A stretch of 64,000 bases of DNA from UBA4421 sp002704225 (GCA_902556425.1 CACDWG010000004.1:86107-150106); one strand, 5' to 3'; numbered from the stretch's first letter, positions 43,627-53,390 are shown. Notes: a model not told the origin generated them from the sequence alone. Program-made: numbers and translations.

Positions 43627-44067
43627 CTAAACCAAACGAAGCGTTGGTTTTTTGTCCGAAGAATCCGCGTCGCTTCGCACAGCGGGCGTCTCCTGTGAGG
43701 CGTCTGGATCGGGTCGATCCAACCCTTCAGCCGAGAAAGCGGCGTCGTCTGTCATCATGTCTTCATCGTCAAAGGCCAGACCTTGCCCGGAATCTCGACA
43801 GTAGATCGCGCGAACGCTCTCGACAGGCAAGATCAGTTCGATGCTGCGGCCTGAAAACCGCCCTTCGCACATGATGTATTCATTACCCAAACTCAAGTTT
43901 CTGACCGCTTGAGGGGAAATGTTCAGCACGATTTGGCCGTCGCGGACGTGTTCCTGAGGAACGACCACGCCTTCTATCTCAGCATCCACCAAAATATTGG
44001 GCACTTCTCCACTATCAACAATCCAGTCGTATAGGGCTCGCAAAAGGTACGGGCGGCGCGGTTTCAC
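43627..44067 (-). CDS. sspB: ClpXP adaptor SspB (stringent starvation protein B)
   Basis: Delivers ssrA-tagged peptides to ClpXP. 146 residues: substrate-binding domain PRRPYLLRALYDWIVDSGEV and VLNISPQAVRNLSLGNEYIM, then an acidic flexible linker, and a C-terminal tail ending KPTLRLV, the module that docks on ClpX. GTG start overlaps the sspA stop (GTGA). Confidence 0.94.
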   Translation of the reverse strand: MKPRRPYLLRALYDWIVDSGEVPNILVDAEIEGVVVPQEHVRDGQIVLNISPQAVRNLSLGNEYIMCEGRFSGRSIELILPVESVRAIYCRDSGQGLAFDDEDMMTDDAAFSAEGLDRPDPDASQETPAVRSDADSSDKKPTLRLV

Positions 44068-44696
44068 TCACGCATCTCCATTTCTGCTTCCGTCAAGCTT
44101 GCGCGGAATGCGTCGCGCTCAAACATCGATTGCATATACAAGTGCAAAGCCTTCGTTGATCGCTCCGGCAGCGAAATATCCACTTCTTTCAAACGCCAGA
44201 GAATGGGCGCAACACAGCAATCCACCAGAGAAAGTTCTTCGTTCATAAAGAAGGGCTTTTCAGCAAAAATCGGCGCAATGGCAATGATGCTTTCGCGGAG
44301 TTCTTTGCGGGCCTTGCTCAGGACCGTTTCGCGGCCCTTGCCCAGCATCAGCAAGTCCAATCGAGAGCTCCACTCTTTTTCCACTCGTGAGATCCACAGG
44401 CGGGACAACGCGCGCTGTACTGGATAAACGGGTAGCAAGGGGGGATGAGGAAAACGTTCATCCAAGTATTCTGTGATGACGTTGGCCTCGTATAGGGCCA
44501 AATCGCGATCCGCCAATGTCGGCAGAGTGTTGTAGGGATTCAACTCGGCCAGATCTTCCGGTTCTTTGCCTGCAACGATATCAACGATATCAACGGTGAC
44601 GCCTTTTTCCGCCAGCACTAAACGAACGCGATGTGAATACTGGTCTCTTGGATCGGAAAATAGGGTCATTGCTGACCGCTTGGTAACAATACTCAT
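44064..44696 (-). CDS. sspA: Stringent starvation protein A (GST-fold)
   Basis: RNA polymerase-associated GST-like protein. 210 residues: MTLFSDPRDQYSHRVRLVLA (thioredoxin-like start), EPEDLAELNPYNTLPTLADR and a helical C-terminal domain ending with MEMRE. The active serine or tyrosine of true GSTs is lacking, as in SspA. It is followed directly by sspB and is downstream of petC. Confidence 0.94.
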   Translation of the reverse strand: MSIVTKRSAMTLFSDPRDQYSHRVRLVLAEKGVTVDIVDIVAGKEPEDLAELNPYNTLPTLADRDLALYEANVITEYLDERFPHPPLLPVYPVQRALSRLWISRVEKEWSSRLDLLMLGKGRETVLSKARKELRESIIAIAPIFAEKPFFMNEELSLVDCCVAPILWRLKEVDISLPERSTKALHLYMQSMFERDAFRASLTEAEMEMRE

Positions 44697-44752
44697 CTGC
44701 GTTTATCTCTCGTGATGGGCGGGGCCGCTCATTTGCGACGCTAAATGCACGT

Positions 44753-44782
44753 GTGGCCGCTATCAGCGGCCACATATTTTTT
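44753..44782 (+). terminator. Perfect hairpin with T-run between petC and sspA
   Basis: GTGGCCGC (44753-44760), loop TATCA, GCGGCCAC (44766-44773), then ATATTTTTT on the plus strand: an ideal intrinsic terminator pointing toward petC. No plus-strand gene ends here; sspBA and petABC are all on the minus strand. For the petC transcript the same hairpin forms without a U-run. Confidence 0.7.
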
Positions 44783-44790
44783 CTCGTAGT

Positions 44791-45510
44791 CTAGTGCTCT
44801 ATGTCTTTCCAATACTCGCGATTCAGCAAGTAAGTGAAGCTGCCAAGAATGATCAAAAAGAGTAGTACGAAAACCCCTGTTCGCTGCCGCTCTAGACGAG
44901 CAGGCTCACTCACGTAGTACAGGAAGTTCGTCAGATCATAAATTGCGGCATCAAATTCTTCTGCGTTCATCGCGCCCGTTCCAGCTTCGACGACTAACTC
45001 GTCGCACACCCCGTCGGTGCAGACCTGGCGCTGGACACCCTGCAGATCCAGCAAAACATTGGGCATACCAACGTTGGCAAATACCTTGTTGTTTACGCCC
45101 AGGGGACGACTTTCGTCAGCATAGAACGTCTTTAAATAATTGTAGACCCAATGCGGCTCGCGCACCCGGGTGACCATGGTCAAATCAGGGGGCGCCGCGC
45201 CAAACCATGCCTTGGATTCCTCTTTCGGCATCGCCGTTGTCATCAGGTCGCCAATCTTTTGTCCCGTGAAGATCAGGTTCTTTAGCGCCAGATCGTGAGG
45301 GATGCCCAAGTCATCGGCGGTTCGCTGATAGCGTTGAAACTGCAGGCCATGGCAGCCCATACAGTAATTCGTATAGAGTTTGAAACCATTCTGCAGGCTC
45401 GGCAAATTGTGCAGATCCCCTTCAAAATCCTCCATCGGCCAATCAGTCCCACCTGCAGACCATGCGGCGACAGGCATCGCCAGTAACAGAGTAATCAGTA
45501 ATTTTTTCAT
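44791..45510 (-). CDS. petC: Cytochrome c1 of the bc1 complex
   Basis: Periplasm-facing haem c subunit of ubiquinol-cytochrome c reductase. 239 residues: signal peptide LLITLLLAMPVAAWSAG, haem-binding CMGCH (Cys50, Cys53, His54), the distal Met region within GQKIGDLMTTAMPKEE, and a C-terminal membrane anchor (GVFVLLFLIILGSFTYLLNR). It overlaps petB by one base (TAATG). Confidence 0.96.
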   Translation of the reverse strand: MKKLLITLLLAMPVAAWSAGGTDWPMEDFEGDLHNLPSLQNGFKLYTNYCMGCHGLQFQRYQRTADDLGIPHDLALKNLIFTGQKIGDLMTTAMPKEESKAWFGAAPPDLTMVTRVREPHWVYNYLKTFYADESRPLGVNNKVFANVGMPNVLLDLQGVQRQVCTDGVCDELVVEAGTGAMNAEEFDAAIYDLTNFLYYVSEPARLERQRTGVFVLLFLIILGSFTYLLNREYWKDIEH

Positions 45511-46778
45511 TATCCCGTGACCCTCTCCGGTTCAGGCTGCGTTTTTTCTACCCGGGTGTACCAAGGCATCAGTATGAAATAGGCGAAGTACAGAGCCGTG
45601 CAGACTTGCGCCGCAATGGTGCCAGCCTTAGACGGTGCTTGAGTACCCAAGTAGCCCAAAATGAAGAAGCTAATGACAAAAATCATGAGCATAAAGCGAG
45701 AGATCGAACCTTTGTAACGCATCGACTTGACGGGGCTACGATCAAGCCATGGCAGGGCCATGGGAATGACGATGGCGCCAATCATCACGACAAATCCCCA
45801 GAACTTTGCTGACAAACCAAACAGCGGGAACGTCGCCGCACGCAGCATTGCGTAAAATGGTGTGTAGTACCAGACCGGTGCGATATGTTCCGGCGTCTTC
45901 AGAGGATCTGCCATCTCAAAGTTTGGCTTCTCTAAGAAGTAGCCGCCCATCTCTGGCGCAAAGAACACAACTGCGCAGAAGATGAAGAGGAAGACCACCA
46001 TCGCGTGAATATCGTGCACGGTGTAGTAGGGGTGGAACGGAATGCCGTCCTTAGGAATGCCGTTCTCATCTTTGTTTTTCTTGATCTCAATGCCATCTGG
46101 GTTGTTAGAACCAACGTGGTGCAAAGCGACCAAGTGGACGAAGATCAGAACACATAGCACCAAGGGCAATGCCACCACATGCAGCGCAAAAAAGCGATTC
46201 AGCGTTGTTTCAGACATCAGGAAGTCGCCGCGGATCCACTCCATCAGATCTGGACCAATGTAAGGAATCGCGCCAAACAACGACACAATCACCTGAGCAC
46301 CCCAGTAGGACATGTTGCCCCAAGGGAGTAGATAACCAAAGAACCCTTCCGCCATAAGAGCAATAAAAATGACCATGCCGATTATCCACAGCAACTCACG
46401 AGGGCCGCGATAAGAGCCGTACCGTAAAGCGCGATACATGTGGAGATAAACGACAACAAAGAAGAAGGATGCGCCCGTTGAATGGAGGTACCGCATCAGC
46501 CAACCGTACTCGACATCCCGCATGATGTATTCGACGGAAGCGAACGCACCGTCACCGCTGGGGACATAGTTCATCGTCAACCAGACGCCCGTTAGCAGCT
46601 GATTGACCAGTACGAACATGGCGAGAAAGCCAAAGTAGTACCAAAAATTGAAATTCTTCGGCGCATAGTACTTCGACATGTGATATTCGAAGGTCTCTGT
46701 AGCCGGAAAACGCTTATCCAACCACTCCATGGCACCTGCAAGGCCTGACTTGGAGCCTTGTGCTTCGGTCTTATCCAT
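45510..46778 (-). CDS. petB: Cytochrome b of the bc1 complex
   Basis: Integral membrane subunit with two haems b and the quinol/quinone sites. 422 residues, about eight helices: MRYLHSTGASFFFVVVYLHM contains the haem ligand His pair spacing, GYLLPWGNMSYWGAQVIVSL, and PEHIAPVWYYTPFYAMLRA with the PEW-like motif (P-E-H at the start here). It lies between petA and petC as usual. Confidence 0.95.
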   Translation of the reverse strand: MDKTEAQGSKSGLAGAMEWLDKRFPATETFEYHMSKYYAPKNFNFWYYFGFLAMFVLVNQLLTGVWLTMNYVPSGDGAFASVEYIMRDVEYGWLMRYLHSTGASFFFVVVYLHMYRALRYGSYRGPRELLWIIGMVIFIALMAEGFFGYLLPWGNMSYWGAQVIVSLFGAIPYIGPDLMEWIRGDFLMSETTLNRFFALHVVALPLVLCVLIFVHLVALHHVGSNNPDGIEIKKNKDENGIPKDGIPFHPYYTVHDIHAMVVFLFIFCAVVFFAPEMGGYFLEKPNFEMADPLKTPEHIAPVWYYTPFYAMLRAATFPLFGLSAKFWGFVVMIGAIVIPMALPWLDRSPVKSMRYKGSISRFMLMIFVISFFILGYLGTQAPSKAGTIAAQVCTALYFAYFILMPWYTRVEKTQPEPERVTG

Positions 46779-46896
46779 TAAGCAACACCTTTTAACTTTA
46801 CGATTTCTTTTCTTTCGGACTGTGGGTCTTCAAGAATTCATTTTTGTCTTCTGTAGCCGTTCTGAAGCAGACGTTTCCACCTCGCCTGAACCACCC

Positions 46897-47508
46897 TTAG
46901 CCGATCACGATGACTGTATCGGACTCGAATTGATAAGGCGGGACTTCCAAGTTGTACGGCGCCGGGACACCCTCAACTACCCTGCCTGCCAAATCGAACT
47001 TTGAACCGTGACATGGGCAGAAAAAGCCGCCTTGTCCCGTCTCTTCAAAGTTCTCTGATTCCACGTATTTGGGTGAACAGCCCAAGTGGGTGCAGATGCC
47101 AACATAGACACCCAGTTCTGGTCGCTCCGAACGCCACGGATTCACCGCAAACTCGGGCTGTTGGTCGGGGTTCGCAGAATCCGGATCGGCCAGTCCATTG
47201 GTATCGACTTCAAGCGAATCAATGACCGCTTGATCTCTGTACACAACAAAAATTGGCTTTCCGCGCCAAGCAACGATTGGGCTCAGCATTTCACCTGGAG
47301 CCAGCTTAGACACATCAATCTTCACGGCTGCGCCGGCCGCCTTTGCCTTGGCGCTGGGCGTCCAATATTTGACAAACGGCCATGCTGCCCCAACGGCACC
47401 GACGGCTGCCACTGCTGACGTAGCCTGAATCAAGAAATAGCGGCGGCTGTTGTTTGCGCCCTCTTCACCTTCCCCATCCGGGGCATCTTTCACTGCGCCA
47501 TCGCTCAC
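46897..47508 (-). CDS. petA: Rieske iron-sulfur subunit of the bc1 complex
   Basis: [2Fe-2S] electron carrier, with Cys and His ligands in two motifs: CTHLGCSPKY and CPCHGSKFD. 203 residues. The N-terminus has a twin-arginine signal-anchor (NSRRYFLIQATSAVAAVGAV), so it is exported folded by the Tat system and stays anchored. GTG start at 47508 with AAGGGAG ahead. petB starts 118 bases downstream. Confidence 0.95.
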   Translation of the reverse strand: MSDGAVKDAPDGEGEEGANNSRRYFLIQATSAVAAVGAVGAAWPFVKYWTPSAKAKAAGAAVKIDVSKLAPGEMLSPIVAWRGKPIFVVYRDQAVIDSLEVDTNGLADPDSANPDQQPEFAVNPWRSERPELGVYVGICTHLGCSPKYVESENFEETGQGGFFCPCHGSKFDLAGRVVEGVPAPYNLEVPPYQFESDTVIVIG

Positions 47509-47852
47509 GACGGTAAGCTCCCTTGTCTATTTAGTTTCCTAGCCTGGACAGATACCTCATCCGGCTATTGTCCCTGATAAATCGCGCCACCTTGGTTGTC
47601 CGGCCGAGAAACCTCGCCCCGGACACATCCGAACAAGCGGCGCTCTGCCGCCATCCTGCCGCGTTTGCAGCAGTACTGACTCAATCGCTGGCCTTACTGC
47701 CAGTTCATCATTTTGTTCGGATTGACCTTAGAATTTTAATCTCTTCAGGCTTGGCCGTTCCCTCTCGAACGACCTTTTCCGAGCGGGGGAAGACTACCAC
47801 AGTTGTCGCCCCATCCCACAGTTGACCAAGAAAGGGTTGAACCCCTCCGCGA
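47509..47852. other. Noncoding gap between rpsI and petA
   Basis: About 344 bases without a credible gene; short open frames here have no known features. The promoter for petABC probably lies in this gap, and the region downstream of rpsI must contain its transcription end. I did not identify a clear -35/-10 pair or a hairpin with U-run. Confidence 0.4.
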
Positions 47853-48242
47853 TTACCGCTTGGAGAATTGTGGCCGCTTACGCGCTTTGCGCAGACCCAC
47901 TTTCTTTCGCTCAACCGCTCGCGCGTCCCGCGTAAGAAACCCTGCCTGGCGCATTGGCTGACGGAAATTCTCGTCGTACTCCACCAACGCTCGCGCAATT
48001 CCGTGACGAATGGCGCCGGCTTGACCGGAGCTTCCGCCCCCGCGCACTGTAATTTTGAGATCTAATTTATCCGTCAGATCGACGGCCTCCAGCGGCTGCC
48101 TTACCACCATGCGAGACGTCTCACGGCCAAAAAATTCATCCAGCGGGCGAGCGTTTACCATGATGCGCCCGGTGCCATTCGCGATGAATACCCGAGCTGC
48201 AGCGGTTTTACGTCGACCCGTTCCGTAGTTGTAATCAGTCAT
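47853..48242 (-). CDS. rpsI: Ribosomal protein S9
   Basis: 129 residues of the small-subunit head protein: YNYGTGRRKTAAARVFIANG, VRGGGSSGQAGAIRHGIARA and the basic C-terminal tail KARKRPQFSKR that reaches the P-site tRNA. It starts directly after rplM (stop and start abut), the usual L13-S9 operon. Confidence 0.98.
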   Translation of the reverse strand: MTDYNYGTGRRKTAAARVFIANGTGRIMVNARPLDEFFGRETSRMVVRQPLEAVDLTDKLDLKITVRGGGSSGQAGAIRHGIARALVEYDENFRQPMRQAGFLTRDARAVERKKVGLRKARKRPQFSKR

Positions 48243-48671
48243 CTAAAACTCCAGGACCTGAGGTTGCTGTGCCGCATGAGGATGCTCAGGCCCAGCATAA
48301 ACTTTGAGCTTACGAAACATCGCACGCCCCAATGGGTTCTTTGGCAACATGCCCTTTACGGCGATTTCCAACATGCGCTCAGGGTGTTCTGCACGCATCT
48401 TCTCGACCGACGTGCTGCGAATGCCGCCGGGATAACCCGAGTGCCGCCAGTACAGCTTGCCTTGTTCTTTGTTACCGGTAACGCGTACTTTTTCCGCATT
48501 AACGATCACGATGAAGTCTCCGGTATCGACGTGCGGAGTATATTCTGGCTTGTGCTTACCACGCAGCCGGCTGGCAACCTCTGTTGCAATACGGCCAAGG
48601 GTCTTGTCCGCCGCGTCGATGATCCACCACGCCCGGACGACATCCTGCTCGCGCATACTTACCGTTTTCAT
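48243..48671 (-). CDS. rplM: Ribosomal protein L13
   Basis: 142 residues: MKTVSMREQDVVRAWWIIDA, LGRIATEVASRLRGKHKPEY, GDFIVIVNAEKVRVTGNK, LPKNPLGRAMFRKLKVYAGP. The start is the ATG at 48671, matching the family N-terminus; the frame is open up to 48725. The 230 bases before it, up to zapE, should hold the operon promoter and leader. Confidence 0.97.
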   Translation of the reverse strand: MKTVSMREQDVVRAWWIIDAADKTLGRIATEVASRLRGKHKPEYTPHVDTGDFIVIVNAEKVRVTGNKEQGKLYWRHSGYPGGIRSTSVEKMRAEHPERMLEIAVKGMLPKNPLGRAMFRKLKVYAGPEHPHAAQQPQVLEF

Positions 48672-48903
48672 GTTCTGCCTCTTACTTGATCTACGCCGGA
48701 CCTGGTTCCGCGCTTGCTGCCACACCTACTGGCATGACGGCAAACCATCCGGGACTAGCAAAATTCTGGGTCGATGAATAATTATAGGGTTCGCCGACTT
48801 ACCCTAAAAAAAGGGACGCGAATGATAGTGGAGCACTTGTCGCTTTACAACAGGCCTGAAGCCGCGGAAGCCAATAGATTTCACTTAATTGGCCTTTTGA
48901 ACC

Positions 48904-50061
48904 TCAAGACGACACATGGGCTTCGCTCAAATACGCTTCTGACTGCATCTCCAATAGCCTGCTTTGCGTTCGCTCGAATTCAAAGGTCAGTCGCTGCCCT
49001 TGGTACAAGCTGGTAATCGGCTGATCTGCCGAAACGATCAATTTCACTCGCCTGTCGTAGAACTCATCGACCAAACTGATAAAACGCCTGGCGGCATCTT
49101 CGCGTGACGCGTCGAGCAGCGGAATGTTACTCACCAATACCGTCGTAAACAGGGTTGCCAACTCAATATAGTCGTTTTGACTCCTCGGCCCCTCACAGAT
49201 GCTGGGAAAATCGAACCAAGCAACGTCACCGGCAACCTTTACCGTCTCAATCATCCGGTTTTCGATTCTCAGCTTGACGTTGTTCTTTTCCAATTCAGCC
49301 GCCAGCGCACTAAAACCGGCCAGCAGGCTTTGCTCTGCCGCTTCACCCAATGGATAGTGGTATAGCTCGGCCTGCTGAAGGGTGCGCAGCCGAAAGTCCT
49401 GACCCGGATCGATTTCGTGGACATCGCAGTGGGCGTAAATCTGATCGATGGCCGGCAAAAAACGCGAACGCTGCAAACCATTTTTGTACAAATTGACCGG
49501 CTCCACATTCGAGTTTGCAATCAGCGTAACCCCGCGCTGAAAAAGAGCGGTCATCACCTCCCCGAGAATCATGGCGTCGCCAATATCCGAGACGAAGAAT
49601 TCATCGAAACACAGTATGTCGCCGTCTGCGGCGATCTCATCCGCCACCTTAAACAGCGGGTTGGCCTGACCCGAATGACGCCCCAAGGCATCGTGAACAC
49701 ATCGCATAAACCGGTGAAAGTGCATTCTCTGACGTCGTTCTGGCGGTAGCGCGCTACAGAACATGTCCATCATCATGGTCTTGCCCCGACCAACGCCGCC
49801 CCAAATATAAAGACCTCGCACGGATTCGGCAGAGGATGATGAGCGCCCAAGCCACTTGCCAAACAAGTCTTTGATGAATCCGCCGCTATCCGATTGTCGT
49901 TTCATAGCACGCTCAAAGAGGTGATCGAGTAAATCAATCACCACGGCCTGAGCGGCATCGGGCATCACCTCTCCGAGATCAATACTCCTACGATAAAGAA
50001 CCGCCGGTGTTGCTTCAGTTCGGCCAGGATCAGGCAAAACAGACTCGTCGGACTCATTCAT
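48904..50061 (-). CDS. zapE: Cell division ATPase ZapE (AFG1-like)
   Basis: Soluble P-loop ATPase that affects Z-ring stability. 385 residues: GLYIWGGVGRGKTMMMDMF (Walker A GGVGRGKT), MHFHRFMRCVHDALGRHSG, LCFDEFFVSDIGDAMILG (Walker B and beyond), and TLIANSNVEPVNLYKNGLQR. It overlaps hisD by four bases (ATGA), and the rplM-rpsI pair lies downstream, as in relatives. hisC, which commonly follows hisD, is not here. Confidence 0.95.
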   Translation of the reverse strand: MNESDESVLPDPGRTEATPAVLYRRSIDLGEVMPDAAQAVVIDLLDHLFERAMKRQSDSGGFIKDLFGKWLGRSSSSAESVRGLYIWGGVGRGKTMMMDMFCSALPPERRQRMHFHRFMRCVHDALGRHSGQANPLFKVADEIAADGDILCFDEFFVSDIGDAMILGEVMTALFQRGVTLIANSNVEPVNLYKNGLQRSRFLPAIDQIYAHCDVHEIDPGQDFRLRTLQQAELYHYPLGEAAEQSLLAGFSALAAELEKNNVKLRIENRMIETVKVAGDVAWFDFPSICEGPRSQNDYIELATLFTTVLVSNIPLLDASREDAARRFISLVDEFYDRRVKLIVSADQPITSLYQGQRLTFEFERTQSRLLEMQSEAYLSEAHVSS

Positions 50062-51359
50062 TCCTGAGAGCCGCTTCCTCGCACACGGGCGGCTAATGCA
50101 TGTGCCTCCAAACCCTCTGACGTGGCGAGCAAATCCGTTTGCGCGGACAAGGATTCCGCCGCATTGGGCGACAGGCGAATCATGGAGCTGCGTTTCTGGA
50201 AATCGTACACACCTAGAGGAGACGCAAAACGCGCGGTGCCGAAGGTTGGCAGCACATGAGAAGGGCCAGCCATGTAATCGCCAAAAGTCTCACCGGTATG
50301 CGGCCCGATGAAGATCGCGCCAGCGTGACGAAGCCCATCAACCCAAGGATCAGGATCTGCAACAGCCAACTCTAAATGTTCTGCGGCAATGCGATTGGCA
50401 ACAGCTAAAGCCTGCTCACGACCCTCGCAGTAAATGAGCGCGCCTCGCACGTCAAGGGACTCACGAATAATGTCGGCACGCTGCATGGTTGGCAGTTTCC
50501 GCTCGATCATCTGCGACACCTGCTGCAAAAAGCCGCGGTCGGTGCTGATCAAGATCGCTTGCGCAGAGGCATCGTGCTCCGCTTGGGAAAACAAATCCAA
50601 GACCGCCCATTCCGCCTCGGTAGTACCGTCAGCGATGACCAGCACCTCGCTGGGGCCCGCAATCATGTCGATACCAACTTGCCCGAAGACCTGTTTCTTT
50701 GCTGCAGCAACGAAGGCATTGCCCGGACCCACAATTTTGTCCACCCGCGGCACAGATTTCGTTCCATAAGCCAGAGCAGCCACGGCTTGAGCACCACCTA
50801 GCGTAAAAACCCGATCGGCCCCGGCCAAGTGTAGTGCGGCCAAGACCATGTCGTTGCGCTCACCAGAGGGGGTAGGTGAAACCACGACAATTTCTTCCAC
50901 GCCGGCAACCTTGGCTGGAATCAATGTCATCAGAACGCTAGACGGATAGGCTGCCCTGCCGCCGGGAACATAAACTCCAACCCGATCCAGCGGCTGGATT
51001 TTTTGCCCTAATTCGCAGCCCAACTCATCGGTAAAAGACCAAGACTCTTCTCGCTGGCGCTGATGGAAGCGACGAATGCGATCTGCGGCGGTAGTCAGCG
51101 CTTGCTGTGCAGGCATGTCCAGCCGCGCCCAAGCGTCCGCCAGCTCGTCTTTGTCAATCTCAAGCTCAGACATGCTCTGAGCGTCTACGCGGTCAAACTT
51201 GCGAGTCAGAGTCAGCAGCTGCTCATCACCAGCGCCACGTACTTCTTTTATTATTTGCGCCACCGTGACGTCTATGTCGCTGTCTACCCCCAAATCCCAG
51301 GCGAGCAGTTGGTCCAACTGGGCTGGAAACGTGGCCAATGTGGCGTCAAGCTCACGCAC
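50058..51359 (-). CDS. hisD: Histidinol dehydrogenase
   Basis: Last two steps of histidine biosynthesis (histidinol to histidine, with two NAD). 433 residues: PLDRVGVYVPGGRAAYPSSV, VDKIVGPGNAFVAAAKKQVF, IDMIAGPSEVLVIADG, the zinc region SQAEHDASAQAILIS and AGAIFIGPHTGETFGDYMAG. It starts two bases after the hisG stop with a GTG. Confidence 0.97.
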   Translation of the reverse strand: MRELDATLATFPAQLDQLLAWDLGVDSDIDVTVAQIIKEVRGAGDEQLLTLTRKFDRVDAQSMSELEIDKDELADAWARLDMPAQQALTTAADRIRRFHQRQREESWSFTDELGCELGQKIQPLDRVGVYVPGGRAAYPSSVLMTLIPAKVAGVEEIVVVSPTPSGERNDMVLAALHLAGADRVFTLGGAQAVAALAYGTKSVPRVDKIVGPGNAFVAAAKKQVFGQVGIDMIAGPSEVLVIADGTTEAEWAVLDLFSQAEHDASAQAILISTDRGFLQQVSQMIERKLPTMQRADIIRESLDVRGALIYCEGREQALAVANRIAAEHLELAVADPDPWVDGLRHAGAIFIGPHTGETFGDYMAGPSHVLPTFGTARFASPLGVYDFQKRSSMIRLSPNAAESLSAQTDLLATSEGLEAHALAARVRGSGSQE

Positions 51360-51361
51360 CG

Positions 51362-52015
51362 TTACGCGCCTTCTTCCTGCACACCCTGATCAGCCACCAC
51401 TGCCTCGAGCTGGCGAATCAAACGCTGCACCGCCTCGAATTTGGTTTTCATCGACGCTCGATTAACGATGAGTCGAGTGCTGATATCGCAGATCGTTTCT
51501 CTCGCCTCTAGACCGTTTGCCTTTAATGTATTGCCCGTATCGACGATATCCACAATACAGTCAGCCAAACCGAGCAACGGCGCGATTTCCAGAGCACCGG
51601 ACAGCTTCACTAGAGACACCTGTTTGCTCTGACTTTGGTAATACTTGCGCGCGATGTTGACAAATTTAGACGCGACGCGAATACCCTGATCTGGCTCGGG
51701 CACGCCCACAGGTCCTGCGGTCATCATCCGACAGGCACCTATTTTTAAGTCGAGACGTTCGTAAAACGTCATATTATCGCCGTACTCTAAAATGGTGTCT
51801 TTGCCGGTAATACCGACATCGGCGACTCCATTCTCCACATAAGTCGGCACATCGGCCGAGCGGGCTACGATAATTTTGTGTCCGCCCGTGACGCTATCAA
51901 AAATCAGTTTGCGCGATTTTTTGGGGTCGTCGGTCGGCTGTATCTGACAGGCTGCCAGAAGCGGCAGGCACTCCTCGAAAATTCGCCCTTTGTTAAGGGC
52001 TATTACTAATCCCAT
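51362..52015 (-). CDS. hisG: ATP phosphoribosyltransferase, short form
   Basis: First step of histidine biosynthesis. 217 residues, the short form without the C-terminal regulatory domain; short HisG proteins need the HisZ partner for activity. Motifs: LVIALNKGRIFEECLPLLAA, ADVGITGKDTILEYG, LGLADCIVDIVDTGNTLKAN (PRPP site). hisZ is not in the window. murA lies upstream on the same strand, about 105 bases away. Confidence 0.95.
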   Translation of the reverse strand: MGLVIALNKGRIFEECLPLLAACQIQPTDDPKKSRKLIFDSVTGGHKIIVARSADVPTYVENGVADVGITGKDTILEYGDNMTFYERLDLKIGACRMMTAGPVGVPEPDQGIRVASKFVNIARKYYQSQSKQVSLVKLSGALEIAPLLGLADCIVDIVDTGNTLKANGLEARETICDISTRLIVNRASMKTKFEAVQRLIRQLEAVVADQGVQEEGA

Positions 52016-52120
52016 GAATGAATCAACCTTCTTACAGGGGGTTAAAAGGTCACCGTTACCGACTGTGCGATCACGCTGTATTTATTGTCTATCCAAATCA
52101 CCCTTCGAGACTGCGGCACA

Positions 52121-53383
52121 CTAGCTAACCCGTCGCACCTTGGCACCCATTTGTCCCAACTTCTCTTCAATGGTCTCATAACCACGATCGATGTGATAAA
52201 TGCGGTCAATTGTTGTCGTACCAACGGCCGCTAACGCAGCCAAGACCAAACTTGAGGAAGCTCTCAAGTCCGTTGCCATCACCGGAGCGGCACGCAGTTC
52301 TTTTACACCTTGAACCACTGCCATGGATTGGCCATGAAGCTCTATATCCGCCCCTAGCCGCTTCATTTCATGAACATGCATGAACCGATTTTCAAAAATG
52401 TTCTCGTTGATTGTTGCAGTGCCCTCTGCAAGCGCATTCAACGTCATGAACTGGGCCTGCATGTCCGTAGGAAAACCCGGATAGGGTGATGTTTCGATGT
52501 CCACCGCTCTTGCTCGTCGACCAGCCATATCCAACGCGATCCAATCGTCACCAACCGTCACCCCGGCTCCGGCTTGCTGAAGTTTGTCTAGTACCGCGCC
52601 TAGGGTTTCGGGTTCAACATCACGCAAGTGCACATGACCACCAGTCACAGCCGCAGCCACAAGATAGGTACCTGCTTCCACTCGATCCGGCATCACGCGA
52701 TGAGAACCCCCATGCAGTGCGTCAACACCTTCAATCTCTATGGTCGATGTGCCGTGACCCGACACCTTCGCCCCCAAGGCATTCAGAAAATTACCCAAAT
52801 CGACGGTTTCTGGTTCGCAGGCCGCGTTGAAAAGCCGGGTCGTACCTGACGCCAAGGTTGCCGCCATCATGAGATTCTGTGTACCGCCAACCGTTACCAA
52901 ATCCATATGCACATCGCAGCCAACGAGTCGTCCGTTCGAGCGGGCTCGCACGTAACCGTCTGTTACTGAGATGTCAGCGCCGAGCGCCTCAAGACCCTTC
53001 AAATGCTGATCCACAGGCCGAGAGCCAATGGCACAGCCGCCAGGCAAGGAAACTTCAGCCTCACCAAACCGCGCCAACAAAGGCCCTAGGACCAAAAAAG
53101 ATGCCCGCATGGTTTTGACCAATTCGTAAGGGGCACGAAAGCTGGAGAGGTTCTTCGCGGCAACTTCAACCTGCATATTTTCGTTGAGCGTCACGTCCAC
53201 CCCCAGACAGGCGAGCAGCTCGATCATTGTGGTGACGTCATGCAAGTGGGGAGAATTTGATATCGTCACGGGCCCTGCTGACAGCAATGAACCCGCCAAA
53301 ATCGGCAGTGCTGCATTCTTGGCGCCGCTTATGCGAATGCTTCCCTTGAGCGGAATGCCGCCCTCAATCTGTAATTTATCCAT
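52121..53383 (-). CDS. murA: UDP-N-acetylglucosamine 1-carboxyvinyltransferase MurA
   Basis: First committed step of peptidoglycan synthesis; transfers enolpyruvate from PEP. About 420 residues from the ATG at 53383. GGIPLKGSIRISGAKNAALP is the UDP-GlcNAc-binding start, and LPGGCAIGSRPVDQHL carries the catalytic cysteine (Cys117), the residue attacked by fosfomycin. The upstream extension to 53440 overlaps ibaG and is not used. Confidence 0.97.
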   Translation of the reverse strand: MDKLQIEGGIPLKGSIRISGAKNAALPILAGSLLSAGPVTISNSPHLHDVTTMIELLACLGVDVTLNENMQVEVAAKNLSSFRAPYELVKTMRASFLVLGPLLARFGEAEVSLPGGCAIGSRPVDQHLKGLEALGADISVTDGYVRARSNGRLVGCDVHMDLVTVGGTQNLMMAATLASGTTRLFNAACEPETVDLGNFLNALGAKVSGHGTSTIEIEGVDALHGGSHRVMPDRVEAGTYLVAAAVTGGHVHLRDVEPETLGAVLDKLQQAGAGVTVGDDWIALDMAGRRARAVDIETSPYPGFPTDMQAQFMTLNALAEGTATINENIFENRFMHVHEMKRLGADIELHGQSMAVVQGVKELRAAPVMATDLRASSSLVLAALAAVGTTTIDRIYHIDRGYETIEEKLGQMGAKVRRVS

Positions 53384-53390
53384 CGAAAAC

